This document shows, one piece after another, positions 1-10,090 of a stretch of 64,000 bases of DNA. The notes beneath the pieces are model-generated. The model did not search any database. It saw nothing but the letters and a program-made list of their open reading frames with translations, and was not told where the DNA came from. Numbering within the stretch: position 1 is the first letter of the stretch; each line of letters starts with the position of its first letter. This DNA comes from Pseudocercospora fijiensis CIRAD86 (lineage: Eukaryota; Ascomycota; Dothideomycetes; Mycosphaerellales; Mycosphaerellaceae), in contig NW_006921532.1 of the NCBI RefSeq assembly GCF_000340215.1, forward strand, positions 9,267,172 to 9,331,171. The letters run 5' to 3'. The translations under genes were made by a program, and so were the position numbers.

Positions 1-560
1 CTACCGAAGCTGTGGTGGTGGTATCGGAGCGTTCGCTTTGATCGCGTATCCGCCATGAAGTCATCACTGTTTTCTTGTTTGCAAGAGAAAACAACACGTC
101 ACACACTGGCGCGATACCACATCCGCGTATCATGCCGACCATCTCCCGCGTCCTCATCAAGCACAATTGATAGCTGGCCTTGAGCCGCAGCATTCCACGC
201 TATCCCTCTTGTCATAGTCGGGGAGCAAAAGGAGCAACCTTGCAGCAACGAGACGCGGGATGAAGAGATTTCAATACCATTGCCTCTGCTCCTGAGAGCC
301 ACACACAATTGCTTTGTTGGTACAGATGCATGGGCATCAACAAACAACCCGTGGATGTGATGGCGGATCCAGCTTCCGACAAGCCTAATCCTGGGAGTAG
401 GACGATGCTACTGCTCTCTATGCGGCACTACTATTTCGGTGTCCAAGGAGTCCTTGATCAACACAGCGGAGAACACTTGTAGCATTGATGAGCTGACACC
501 GGAATTGACTTTGCAAAGAACAGGATGCATGGGGATACGACTCAAAACTACGACTCAAAA
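1..560. other. No gene recognised
   Basis: Only short open frames occur here, with no start context, splice pattern or protein family I recognise. It is the region downstream of the methyltransferase-like gene on the minus strand, so its right part probably holds that gene's 3' untranslated sequence. Confidence 0.5.
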
Positions 561-1552
561 CTACGACTCCTTTTTACTGAACGCGCACACCTCTTCCATA
601 CAATCGACGAACATCATGTCAACACTAACCTCGTGCTTTCTCGCGTGTCCTCCCGGACCGACATGAAGGTCATCTACCAGCTCTTTGATCATTGCCATCT
701 GTTCCATCCCCGTCAGTACAGTCAGATTCTCAACGCTGGGAACTCTCCACCAAAAGCAGAACTCACCATGGTCTTCACCTTGCCAGTATTCGCCTTTTCA
801 CCACCATAGTCATCCCTGGTAGCCCTGGTCAGTACCCGGACTGGTCTTTTCGGCCATCTTGGGACACTCACCAATAACTCGTCTGCAAATCCTCACAGAA
901 GTAGATTCCTCCAGGCTTCACGGCCTTCCAAAGCACCTCCAAACTCGTCCTCTGCTGATTCATCCTATGCCCACCATCATCAACAATAACATCAAAATCC
1001 ATCCCAGCCTCGCCCATGAACCTATTCAAGAACGCCACATCCGCCTGATCACCAGAAAAGATCGTGGCACCAGTCGTCTCATTCGCCCACTTCGCCGCAC
1101 AAGCAGCATCGTACTCGATATAGTACAAATCCACGTATGGGAAGTACTCGAGCCAAGTATAATACGAAGCTCCCGGACCGTACGACATATCGCAACCAAG
1201 ACCGATCTCAAGAAACTTCAAAGGCTCATTTCGGTAGGGTTCGAGGTATTTCTGATACCTATTCGTCACTGTCAGCTTCTCTTCTACTTCTTTGCCACCA
1301 ATGCTGATGAACTCACATATGATGATAATGATGTTTGGTAACCTTATCCGTCCCATGCGAAAGCGCAATGTCATAGAAACTTGGCTGTGATGTCGTAATG
1401 TGATTCGTCTTTCCCACACCGCTGACACTTTTGCTTAGAGAATCTTTCCATGTTTGTGGCACACCATTCATCTGGTGGAGGAGGGCGCCAACGAAGAGAA
1501 TCACGCCGACGGAGGCTAGGAGTAAGGGTAGGCGGTTTGGTTGGACTGTCAT
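561..1552 (-). CDS. Membrane-anchored SAM-dependent methyltransferase-like protein
   Basis: Four exons by my reading: 1317-1552, 872-1258, 767-824 and 561-698, with introns of 58, 47 and 68 nt that all begin GTGAGT and end AG; the joined frame is 819 nt, 272 aa. Residues about 6-25 are one hydrophobic segment (LPLLLASVGVILFVGALLH), likely a signal anchor. After it comes DIALSHGTDKVT and then FLEIGLG, which I take as the glycine-rich SAM-binding motif I, an acidic IEYD and the acidic stretch FDVIVDDGGH. This order is typical of class I methyltransferases of the macrocin/mycinamicin O-methyltransferase-like type. The fold call is family knowledge; the substrate is unknown. The start is the ATG whose product opens directly into the hydrophobic anchor. 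Upstream in-frame codons lack such a start. Confidence 0.75.
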
Positions 1553-1820
1553 GGTGGGCGGTAGGTGAATGTGCTTGACGATGACCACAGCGATGAAGTT
1601 GTTGCGATAAGAAGGACTCTGGATATCATATCGTATTTCCGCGTCGCGCGCCGAATTCGCGTTGGAGTATGGAATGTGATCCTTGGCGCATGGACTTTTC
1701 GCAAGGGAGGAGCGTTTTGGAACGAGAATGTTGGACCGACAGGCATGATTTCGCCATAGGTAGTCTACAAATCCAAAATTGTTCTTCTCGTCGTTGGTCA
1801 ACATCAGATCTTTCATCAGC

Positions 1821-3305
1821 ATGGAGCTTTACGGCATCTACTTCGCCTCTCTGGCTCTCTTCAACGCAGCACTTGCGTACCATCGCAGCCAGAAATCTCA
1901 AGTCGAAAAGAGTGAGGAAGAAACGCTCGCGCTGCCAAAAGATGGCGCATCGAAAGTAGAAGCGAGGAGATTTAAGACAACCTACTTTGGCGTGTATGTG
2001 CTTGTTATGGCGGCAGACTGGTTGCAGGTAAGCCACGAGAGGCAAGAATCATCAGATTCATAGAGCTGATATACCAACAGGGACCATATATGTATACTCT
2101 ATACAAAGACGAAAAGGGCCTGAGCGAATCCAGGACAGCAGCTCTGTTCACCACAGGCTTCATAGCTGCTGCCGTGACAGCATCTTTCGTCGGCTCTCTC
2201 GCAGATAAACATGGCCGCAGACTAGCTTGTCTTACATTTTGTGTAGCATACTCGCTCTCTTGTCTCTCAGTTCTGAGCAGCGATTTGCTGATGCTATTCA
2301 TCGGTCGAGCATTGGGAGGTCTGAGCACCACTCTTCTATACTCTGTTTTCGAGACATGGATGATTGCGGAATATCATGCTCGTGGCTTGAGTGACAGTCT
2401 AAAGCTTGGTGACATGTTCAGCTCGAGTGTGACGCTGAGTGGCGTTGTGGCTATTTTGGCCGGCATTGTTGGCGAGGCTGTTGTTGGCTGGAGTGGAACC
2501 AAGATTGCACCTTTCATGTTGGCAATCTTGTGTCTGGGCACTGCAAGCGCCGGCATCTGGAACTTCTGGGTTGGTCTGCTAAGGTCGCTTGCAAATGTTA
2601 TGGTGCTAATGGCGAGGTAGGGCGAGAATTATGGTGATGCTGTCGCAGCTGATCCGGAAAAGCCTTCTGCAGCTGGCTTCGCGGGACTCCAGAACACAAT
2701 ACTGGACAAGCGCATCCTGACCCTTGCAATGGCGACCACTGTCTTTGAAGGCTCGATGTACCTCTTCGTCTTCTTCTGGTCTCCAGCCTTGAAGTCCTCA
2801 AGAGCCTTGTCGGGTGTCGCTGAGTTGCCTCCATTTGGACTCATATTCTCCTGCTTCATGTCAGCCATGATGATGGGATCCATGATTTTCTCTTCGATCG
2901 AGCTTCGCAGCGGTCGAGATACTGGCCGACTCTTGTTGAGCATCCTTGCGTTGGCAGCTATAAGTCTCCTGCTGCCGGTGCTAGCAACGGCAGAAGCGCT
3001 GGCATTCTGGTGCTTCTCGCTGTTCGAAGCTTGCGTTGGTCTTTACTTTCCAACCATGTCAAGACTGAAGAGCGAGCTTGTGGAGGATGCAGTGCGTGGT
3101 AAAGTGTACGGCATGATGCGCTTGCCGTTGAATGTGTTCGTAGTTCTTGCTTTAGGAGTTACTCGAGAAGGTAAGCATCGTTTTGCAAGCCGCGATGACA
3201 ACACGCTAACGGCCAATAGGCGATGCTCATCGTGGTATGGTGTTCACTTTCACCTCGGGCTTGCTTCTGTGCGCCTTCTTCGTGGTTCAGAAATGCTTGC
3301 TGTAA
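1821..3305 (+). CDS. MFS transporter of the MFSD5 (molybdate-anion transporter) family
   Basis: Four exons: 1821-2027, 2081-2569, 2621-3170, 3220-3305; introns of 53, 51 and 49 nt, the second with an unusual GTTGGT donor. The joined protein is 443 aa, close to the roughly 450 aa of animal MFSD5. Diagnostic stretches are AADWLQGPYMYTLYK, GSLADKHGRRLACL (the MFS loop 2-3 motif), FIGRALGGLSTTLLYSVFE and CVGLYFPTMSRLK, all of which align with the MFSD5 layout. Family members are multi-pass membrane proteins, and an algal relative has been tied to molybdate uptake; transport in this fungus is inference. A longer N-terminus from an ATG at 1779 is possible, but 1821 gives the usual short start before the first helix. 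The gene lies head-to-head with the methyltransferase-like gene, 268 bp apart, so they may share a promoter region. Confidence 0.88.
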
Positions 3306-4578
3306 TAAGCATCCACACGACAGGAAATCTCACCAGAGTCCCGCAGAATTTATGCAGCGCTGTCCAGACGTGTTTGTTACATCTCAATCAGAATGCCTTC
3401 ACGAGCTCCTTGTAATCGAGTTCGGTAAGTCGTGACTGACAGGGGCTCACAGCCTCCCGAGGTGTCGGCGTATACCTGTCGATAAGAGGCTGCACCAACG
3501 CGAACTTCATACGGTCGCAGAGAAGAGAACCGGCGCAAGAAGAATCACACTTGAAGAAGCGTTCGGCGGACGTGGCTATGAGGCTTTAGCCGTTTGACAC
3601 CGCCTGCCATTTCAGGACGTCCAGAAGGCGTGAGCACGCTGTGGCAGGACGACTGGGAGATCCGAGCGCTCCCACGTCTACTCGTTCGAGGCCACAACGG
3701 TCTTCGGCCCGCTGAGTCCGCGTGCCGGACAGCAACGGGAGGGGCGGGTGTTCGTGAAACCATTAGCCGGTCCTTCCAGGCCATGTCATCTTGATGAACA
3801 CCACATCCCAGGGCTGCTGCCAGTTTCATGTGTGGCGTCATCGATCGGTGTGGTATGAGCTCCACAGACGCAGGCAGCGCGTCAAGAGGCATTGGAAGGC
3901 GGGCATGAGGAAGCGGCGAGAGGAATGGCGGCGGCGAGAGGAATGGCGGCGGCGAGGTGAAGGCGCGAGGGAAAGGGGTGACGGGTTTCGTTGTAAAGAT
4001 CAACGTTGTCCTGTAGCTATTTGTCGACTAGTTGGACGGGATAGGCGCGTGTGAAAGCTTGAGCCTCCGCGCCCTCTCATAGGTGGCTGTCTCCTGCTAA
4101 GGGAGGAGCCCTGCAACTCTGATTAATGAATTCGAGGACACCAGCTGCCGCTTGGCTTGCTTGCCAGTGCCAGTGCGTGCGTGCCTCCTCAATCGCGTTC
4201 GCTGCTGTGAGGATGCGTGTCTGCATATGATTGTGCGTGTTTTACCAGGATCGCTGAGCGTGCTCGAATACCTGGTCGATTGTGCCTGACGGGGATACCA
4301 AGGATCTTATCGAGTGAGGTTCGAGGTGCCTCCGTTCCCTGAAGGAATTGGCGAATGGCAGTACTGCCAACTAAACAACCGCCTACCACACACGCCATTC
4401 CACCACCGAGTCATTCTTACATAACGCGACGGCGACGACCATCCGGGCCTCGCACACGCGGGCAATGTCTGCGGCGTGAACACGGCCGAGCTCACCGCTG
4501 CAGTCGAGACGATCGGAACGCGCGGTGGGACGGGATTCATTTCACCTCAGGGACGGGCTGTCATTGCTACCGGCGACC
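3306..4578. other. Intergenic region upstream of the TeaR-like gene
   Basis: No supported gene. A minus-strand open frame at 3545-4003 exists but its Pro/Arg-rich product is what a GC-rich repeat gives by chance, and it has no recognisable domain. The right part is likely promoter and 5' leader of the gene starting at 4579. Confidence 0.5.
3914..3956. repeat. 18-bp tandem repeat, 2.4 copies
   Basis: The unit CGGCGAGAGGAATGGCGG occurs twice in a row at 3914-3931 and 3932-3949, followed by the first bases of a third copy. It is a small GC-rich minisatellite in the intergenic region and explains the repeated Ser-Pro-Pro-Pro-Phe-Leu runs in a spurious minus-strand frame. Confidence 0.9.
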
Positions 4579-6294
4579 ATGGCGGTGACGATGAACGGCA
4601 GTGCGTGGAGTTACGCTGTGCCGCTCGAGGAAACCGACGGCAATGCCAGGACCTATCCGTCGCACAAGGCCGATTCCAGCGCGCACGCGCCCGGCGAGAG
4701 AAGCAGAGAGAAGCGTGCAAAGCCGCTGGAGCACAGAAGCAGTGCATGGGACTTGCAGAGCGACACCGAAGCCACCAAGGTGCGGCGAACGTCGATGCGT
4801 GTCAACAATAGCATTGCGGGCAGAAAGCGATCACGGAACGCACTGAGGGACAAGCCGACTCAGCAGCAGCAGGGGCGGCCGGGCGACTACAGCGACGATT
4901 CAGCATGGATCCATCGCGACAAGCTGGCTCAGATTGAAATTCAGGAGATGGCCGAGGCTGGCATCTACGTGATGCCATCTCGAAGATCTCAAAGTGCTGG
5001 GCCAGCACGCGAAGAAGGTCGTACCAGTCGTCCTACGAGTCGGTCAGCGTCTCGTAGACAAACCCAGGAGCATGTAACTCATGTCGGCCACGACGAGGAG
5101 TATGCAGCAGCCTATCCGTCTCAGCAGAAATACGAGCAGACCCTCAATCGTGTTGCCTCTCCTGCCTCTGCTGCCACTTCCCCGCCGCCCGAGGAGCCCC
5201 CGAGGCTTCTGTCTCGGTCAGAGACCCAATACGAAGATGCGCGCGAAGAGCTGCCCGAAAAGCCTGCCTACCAGTATCACGAACCCATGCCTGAGCCTCC
5301 GCCTCAGAAACAGTCGCAAAATGCTCGACCAAGTACGTCTCGCATACCAGTGTCACGAGTAAGTCCTGTTCCGGTGCCTCAGCAAGTCGTAGAGAGAGAC
5401 TCTCCTGCTCCTCGGAGCCGAGCTGGCAGCCAGAGTGTCAGCGGCAGTTGGGATGAGATGCAGCAGTATGCGCGCAAAGCGCGGAGTGGGAGTATTGGTA
5501 GTGCTGTTCTCCTGGACGACCCCGAATCGAAGCGAACTACACCACCAGGCAGCTCTTCGAACAAAGGCTCATCTGCGGATGAGAGTTCACCAAGGAAGGC
5601 GAAGTCGCCCAGGAAGGTTGCTCCGACGGCACGTAAAGGCTCTGCCACGGCCTCGACCATTCCCCAACCTCGAGCTCCATCAGCTTCTGCTACCAGACGT
5701 CCTGGGTCTAGTGCAGGACGTCCATCCACAAGCCAATACACTCCAGAAGGAGATCCGCCATGGATTGCGACCATGTATAAGCCAGACCCAAGATTACCAC
5801 CTGATCAGCAAATGCTCCCGACTCACGCAAAGCGCATGATGCAAGACAAATGGGAAAAGGAGGGCAAAACTGGCACAATCTACGATAAGGACTTCAACTT
5901 GCTGAATGAGGAGGACATGCGCCCTAAAAACCCAGCACCATTAACACTTCACATTGATCGGGATGTCAATGGTCGCCTATCACCTGCGAGAACGCCCTCC
6001 CCCAAGAAGATGTCGCCCAACGGGTCGACTGTCGGCAATGGCTGGCCGCTCAGTGCGAGGAGCGAAGCTGGCAAGAGCGATTCTAGCAGCATGAGACCTC
6101 GCACAAGTGGCGGATATAAGATTACACCGACGATCCCCACGACACCCACCATGCCACGCTCTGCAGCACCATCGCCTGCACCGCCTCAAGTGCCAATGCA
6201 AGGCGAAGGTCACGACGCAATCCTGCGAGTACCTGAACTTGATGAGAAGCAGGAAGCAGCTCCAAAGAAAGGCTGCTGCTGTGTCATCATGTAA
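4579..6294 (+). CDS. teaR: TeaR-like prenylated cell-end polarity protein
   Basis: Single exon, 571 aa from the ATG at 4579. That ATG sits in ACCATGG, a better start than the in-frame ATG at 4525. The protein is mostly disordered and rich in Ser, Pro and Arg. It has two islands of the kind conserved among filamentous fungi: WIHRDKLAQIEIQEMAEAGI near residue 110, and a block from PPWIATMYKPDPRLPPDQQM to GTIYDKDFNLL near residues 393-438. The C-terminus KKGCCCVIM ends in CVIM, a CaaX box, preceded by two extra cysteines that could be palmitoylated. In Aspergillus nidulans TeaR is a prenylated plasma-membrane receptor that recruits the cell-end marker TeaA to hyphal tips (counterpart of fission-yeast Mod5). 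The TeaR assignment rests on my recollection of the conserved blocks plus the CaaX end; membrane anchoring is the firmer inference. Confidence 0.72.
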   Translation: MAVTMNGSAWSYAVPLEETDGNARTYPSHKADSSAHAPGERSREKRAKPLEHRSSAWDLQSDTEATKVRRTSMRVNNSIAGRKRSRNALRDKPTQQQQGRPGDYSDDSAWIHRDKLAQIEIQEMAEAGIYVMPSRRSQSAGPAREEGRTSRPTSRSASRRQTQEHVTHVGHDEEYAAAYPSQQKYEQTLNRVASPASAATSPPPEEPPRLLSRSETQYEDAREELPEKPAYQYHEPMPEPPPQKQSQNARPSTSRIPVSRVSPVPVPQQVVERDSPAPRSRAGSQSVSGSWDEMQQYARKARSGSIGSAVLLDDPESKRTTPPGSSSNKGSSADESSPRKAKSPRKVAPTARKGSATASTIPQPRAPSASATRRPGSSAGRPSTSQYTPEGDPPWIATMYKPDPRLPPDQQMLPTHAKRMMQDKWEKEGKTGTIYDKDFNLLNEEDMRPKNPAPLTLHIDRDVNGRLSPARTPSPKKMSPNGSTVGNGWPLSARSEAGKSDSSSMRPRTSGGYKITPTIPTTPTMPRSAAPSPAPPQVPMQGEGHDAILRVPELDEKQEAAPKKGCCCVIM

Positions 6295-7113
6295 AATCGC
6301 ATCGTTTTCCAAGCACGATCCCAAACAACATTTTCCTTTCTGCAAATTTTGCAGACTAACGGCTGGCGAGCCAACGCCATTTCGTACATTTACTGTTTAT
6401 GAAAAGAAGAGTTCTCGAATTGGAGCGATCCGGAATTCTTAAAAGAGGATTCCAACTGTGTGATATTGCGAAACCGATACTTACTGCTTCGATTGCCATA
6501 CGACGGGAATGGACATGAGCACACATACACCGCGCAGACGCAGCCACGGCTACACCATCCACGACAGAGAGGAGAACGGACGAGCTGTGGAGCGGATTTT
6601 CTGTTTGATAGCGTTTCAGCGGCACATATCTGGATCTTTCTGGCCTTACCCATCACATACTGCTCTATACCACACCTCGGCCTAATTTTCCATCTATGGC
6701 TTGTCTGGCGCGATTGGAGTTTTCTTACATGGATCGTTGTATTGTTCATCTTTTGCCAGCTAGGCGTCTCGGCCTTTGACCTAGTGGGTTGGCGGCACTC
6801 GGGGTGTAGCAGAATTATGGATATCCATGTTATAGTCGTATCGGTATCTCAGCTGGTCTTCGGACACTTCACTGCAATTCGTGCCCCTCAAGCATTACCG
6901 CAACGTTGGTGCTTTGGAGCCGAGTTCTTCTATAAGATATACGCCAGCCAGGCTATGCTACTTTGAAACCAAGAATGCCTCGAAGCACCCCAACAATCTA
7001 ATGCCATCCAGTGGCCCTGAGCCCTCAAACGCAGGCTCCCGATACGACACCAAATTCTCCATATCGCTTCGCTATCCAGCACGAATTACTTCCAATCAGT
7101 CACCCCAAATTCC
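6295..7113. other. Intergenic region, convergent gene ends
   Basis: The TeaR-like gene (+) and the bHLH gene (-) end facing each other. A 168-codon open frame at 6460-6966 (+) is hydrophobic in part but shows no family motif, no intron and no good start context, so I do not call it a gene. Confidence 0.5.
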
Positions 7114-8167
7114 TCAAGGCGGAGTCGCCAACTGATGAGCGCCCGTCAAGCGCATAGCATTAATATACTGCACGACAGAGCTCTCATTCCCCCGGAGTAG
7201 CTTCTGTAAACTCCCAATTTGGTCCTGCAACGCACCATTCGCAGCCATCAGTCTTTGCCGCTCGTTTTCCATGTCTTTAATGTACGTCGCCGCGGTGCTG
7301 ATCACGACAGCTTTCGATGGCATTCGAGGATGATCGAAAGATGTCTCGTCCGAAGGCACCGCGTCCTTTAGCGATGGGAGGACGAGCCGGAGAGCTTCGA
7401 TTTGGTGATTCAGATTGTCCCGATACCGGCGTTCGACCAGATTGTGCGGAACACGGCCTCGCGAGAGGGAGGAGCGGGACAGAAGAGGCGGTCGCTGGGG
7501 TGGTGCTTCAGCGTCGTCGGGATCGGTCATATTGCGTTTTATCTTCAGCCGGGTGGGATCATGGTCTTGGGATTCCGTTGGACAGCTGCGCCGTCTGGAA
7601 TTGCTGGGTCGATCGTGCTGCGATTGCCCCGGTGCAGCACTTGTTTGAGACGATTCCGATTGCCGGGAGCTGGAGCTGGAGCTGGGGGTATCGGGGTACT
7701 GGCGATGTTTCGGGCATAGCGAGATATTCCAGCAGTTGTCCGGACCACCTAGGCAAGGAAATGCGTGTCTGTCGTCTTCTGTGAGTGTGCGTAGAGGTCG
7801 AAATGGAGAGATTGGCGTTGGCGGTAGATTGGGGCGGAAGGAGGCTTGGGTTGGTATTTGCCACTCCGATAGACTGTGCACGGGCAAGCTCAAGTTCGGT
7901 GTCTGCTGTTCGGCGAATGCTGCGGCTGCTGTCATCAGCAATTTTCGATGTGCACATGATCAAGATCATGTCTTGTGGAGGAAGCGGCAGCATACCAGAC
8001 TCAGCTTGTTGAGCTGGAGGATGATCACCATATGAATGAGAATGAGACTCTCGTTGTTGTCGTCGTGTATCTTGGAAGCAGCTGTTCAAGTCATGATCAA
8101 TCACGAGATTGTCTGGAGAGACGAACAGGGTATCCTGGTTGAAATGGGCTCCCCCTAGCTCCGCCAT
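7114..8167 (-). CDS. bHLH transcription factor with SREBP-type tyrosine
   Basis: Two exons, 7996-8167 and 7114-7928, separated by a 67-nt intron (GTATGC donor, CTGATGACAG end); joined product 328 aa. The start ATG at 8167 lies in TTCCATGGCG. The N-terminal 200 residues are disordered and rich in Ser, Pro and Gln. The C-terminal bHLH begins HNLVERRYRDNLN, loop around SDETSFDHPRM, helix 2 SKAVVISTAATYIKDMENER, and continues into a leucine-rich coiled coil. The basic region keeps His, Glu and Arg for E-box contact, but has Tyr where most bHLH proteins have Arg. In SREBPs this Tyr allows binding to sterol regulatory elements as well as E-boxes. No membrane segments follow, so it is not a full membrane-tethered SREBP. 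Target genes are unknown. It is the last intact gene before the AT-rich island, whose edge begins about 280 bp upstream of its start, so its promoter abuts the element. Confidence 0.85.
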
Positions 8168-8442
8168 GGAATGGGATGGGCTTGTGTGGTGAGTTCTTAT
8201 GGCAGTCGCAGGAACGCAGCTCTCGGCGGCAGCTTGATGCTACGCTTCTTCACGAAACTGAGCTGATAATGAGGAGATATACCGAGTCAAATCGCAGGCG
8301 GTGGAAGGAGACGTTGTCCTACCATGCATATATGGAAATTGAAGTGTTGTAATAATAAGCGATTCGCTCATTGTGATGTAGTTGGAGATTTCCACGAGCT
8401 CTTGGGTACCCATTCAGCTGCGCAGGAAGACCTTGAGTCCGC

Positions 8443-8449
8443 GGCGTAA
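8443..8449. repeat. Candidate target-site duplication, left copy
   Basis: GGCGTAA here is repeated in direct orientation at 31819-31825, just outside the right terminal repeat. A 7-base match within the short windows searched could arise by chance at a few per cent, so this is a candidate only. Confidence 0.4.
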
Positions 8450-8461
8450 TAGTGAGACAAG

Positions 8462-8494
8462 TGCGCTTGACCACGCTAAACGCGGAGTTGACCA
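8462..8494 (+). repeat. Left terminal inverted repeat
   Basis: The 33 bases match the reverse complement of 31777-31809 at 31 positions; the inner 28 bases (8467-8494) differ at one position only. The repeat contains TTGACCACGCTAAA followed by GCGGAGTTGACCA, so the heptamer TTGACCA occurs twice, 21 bp apart, like paired protein-binding sites. Related ACGCTAA/ACGCTAG motifs continue inward at 8514, 8553 and 8571, a subterminal repeat pattern seen at many transposon ends. CpA and TpG survive here, unlike in the interior. Confidence 0.9.
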
Positions 8495-8799
8495 TCGATG
8501 TGGGGATCCGTAGACGCTAAAGCGGGTACGTCCCGTACGCGAAAGTTTCATTACGCTAGGATCTTCTATTACGCTAAGCGTTACGCGATATCTATACGCG
8601 CATCTTTGCGCGTATACTCTCTTCCTTTCTTTCTATAATATACTACTAGTACGTATCCACCCCTAGCCCCTATCCCTATTCCTTTATATATACCTATATA
8701 TATACGCGACGAGCTAACAAGGCGACTTCGATGTCGTAGCTAACCGAGTTCCCCTATACTACTATACCTAAGCCTATAGCTCTGTATATACCTCCTAAC

Positions 8800-10090
8800 A
8801 TGCCGTAAGACATTAAGACCGTTGCCTAGAACAATACCCTACTAGAGCAATCTATAAGTATAGAGACTAGAGTATACATCTGCCTATACTTATGCCTATA
8901 TAGAGCTCCTACCGCAAATATAAGAAGCGCCTCTTATAGGGCGAGTTATTTAATATGCCTAAGATAGAAATCGTAGTATATAATCTCTCTTCTACCTATG
9001 TAATAGGCCAAACTAATGCCTATAGATCTACCTAAAGACTAACTAGGAGGCCGTACGCACCTATATAGGTGAGGTAACTTGTCGTATACCGGTAGGATCT
9101 AAGAACTTCGGTCGCTTCCTAGCTGCCTAGAAGAATAGCGATAGGTATATGCAGTGTTATGCCTATATTACTAGTTATTACTAACACTATAATAGAAAAG
9201 ACGAAGACGAAGAGACACTAAAGGAGTTGTACGAAGAGAAGGGCTTCTATAGTATATAACTCTGTCTTTGCCTATACGTATGCCTAAAGCTAACACCTTG
9301 TAGACTATCTACCGCGACACTTCGGCTCTCGCTATATATATTATCTATAGTGTACGTAGCTCCCTGCCTAGAGCTTTGCCTATACTAACGCATATATAGT
9401 ATAAGGGAAAAGTCGAGCAGCCTAAGGAGAAGGACCGTAGTAGTCGGTACACGCCTAAGACTAAGACAAAAAAGTGCATTAGTAGGTTTAAGCAGCTCTA
9501 TAGGCAAAGCTTTTCACTAATATGTCCCTTAGATTTCTTCGACAATGCCTAGGATCTATACGAGGTTAAGTATAGCTACATCTTTACCCTTACCTTTGCC
9601 TATACTAATCTGTATATAGCCCCGACGCCCTAGGTATACCGAGCAAGGGCAAAGCTAAGGGCAAAGCACCGGCCAAATCTGCCGAGACAATCGAAGACTT
9701 AGAGACTAAGTCTAAGTCTAAGTCTAAGAGTAATAGCGAGGTGTATATGCCGATCTATGCCTATGCCGCTAGTTATATACTGACTTAAATAGGCCCTTCG
9801 TCGTCCGGCGCGGCAAGCACGGCAAGGTATGAATAGTTACGTACATACCTTTGCCTATACTAACGCCTATATAGATTGATCTAACTAAGGCCAACCGCGA
9901 GTTCCGTGCCGAGTTCCCCGAGGCTATAGTGCCTTGCTTAGGTTGCTAGGCTAAGAAGGCCAAGAAGAGTAAGTCTAGAGCTTTGGCTATAGCAATGCCT
10001 ATACTAACGCCTATAATAGACTGCAACCTTAGTGCCGATACCTGCAACTATACTAAGAACTATAACGTCGTCATCCTTATAGGATAAGGG
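8800..10090 (+). pseudogene. Copy A of an unknown intron-rich gene, RIP-degraded
   Basis: The ATG at 8800 opens a frame that parallels copy B (from 23357). Matched pieces include MP-stop-DIK (copy B MPQDIK, CAG turned into TAA), SSYRKYKKRLL-stop-GEL (copy B SSYCKYKKRLLSGEL) and CRIPVGSKN (copy B CRIPAGAKN). The 3' end encodes FRAEFPEAIVPCLGC, a stop, AKKAKKS, and after an intron CNLSADTCNYTKNYN, giving a C-x2-C...C-x6-C pattern that could have bound zinc. At least six introns are visible, e.g. 8858-8903, with near-identical 3' ends. Stops fall at codons where CAG, CAA or TGG would have been, as RIP predicts. Function unknown. Homology to copy B begins upstream of the ATG, near 8520, so promoter sequence was duplicated too. 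It lies next to the left TIR and reads inward. Confidence 0.7.

Noticed and set aside
3545..4003. 152-codon frame (-) with Pro/Ser repeats
   Set aside because: Created by an 18-bp GC-rich tandem repeat; no family motif.
6460..6966. 168-codon frame (+) with hydrophobic runs
   Set aside because: Lies between convergent gene ends, no recognised domain, no good start.
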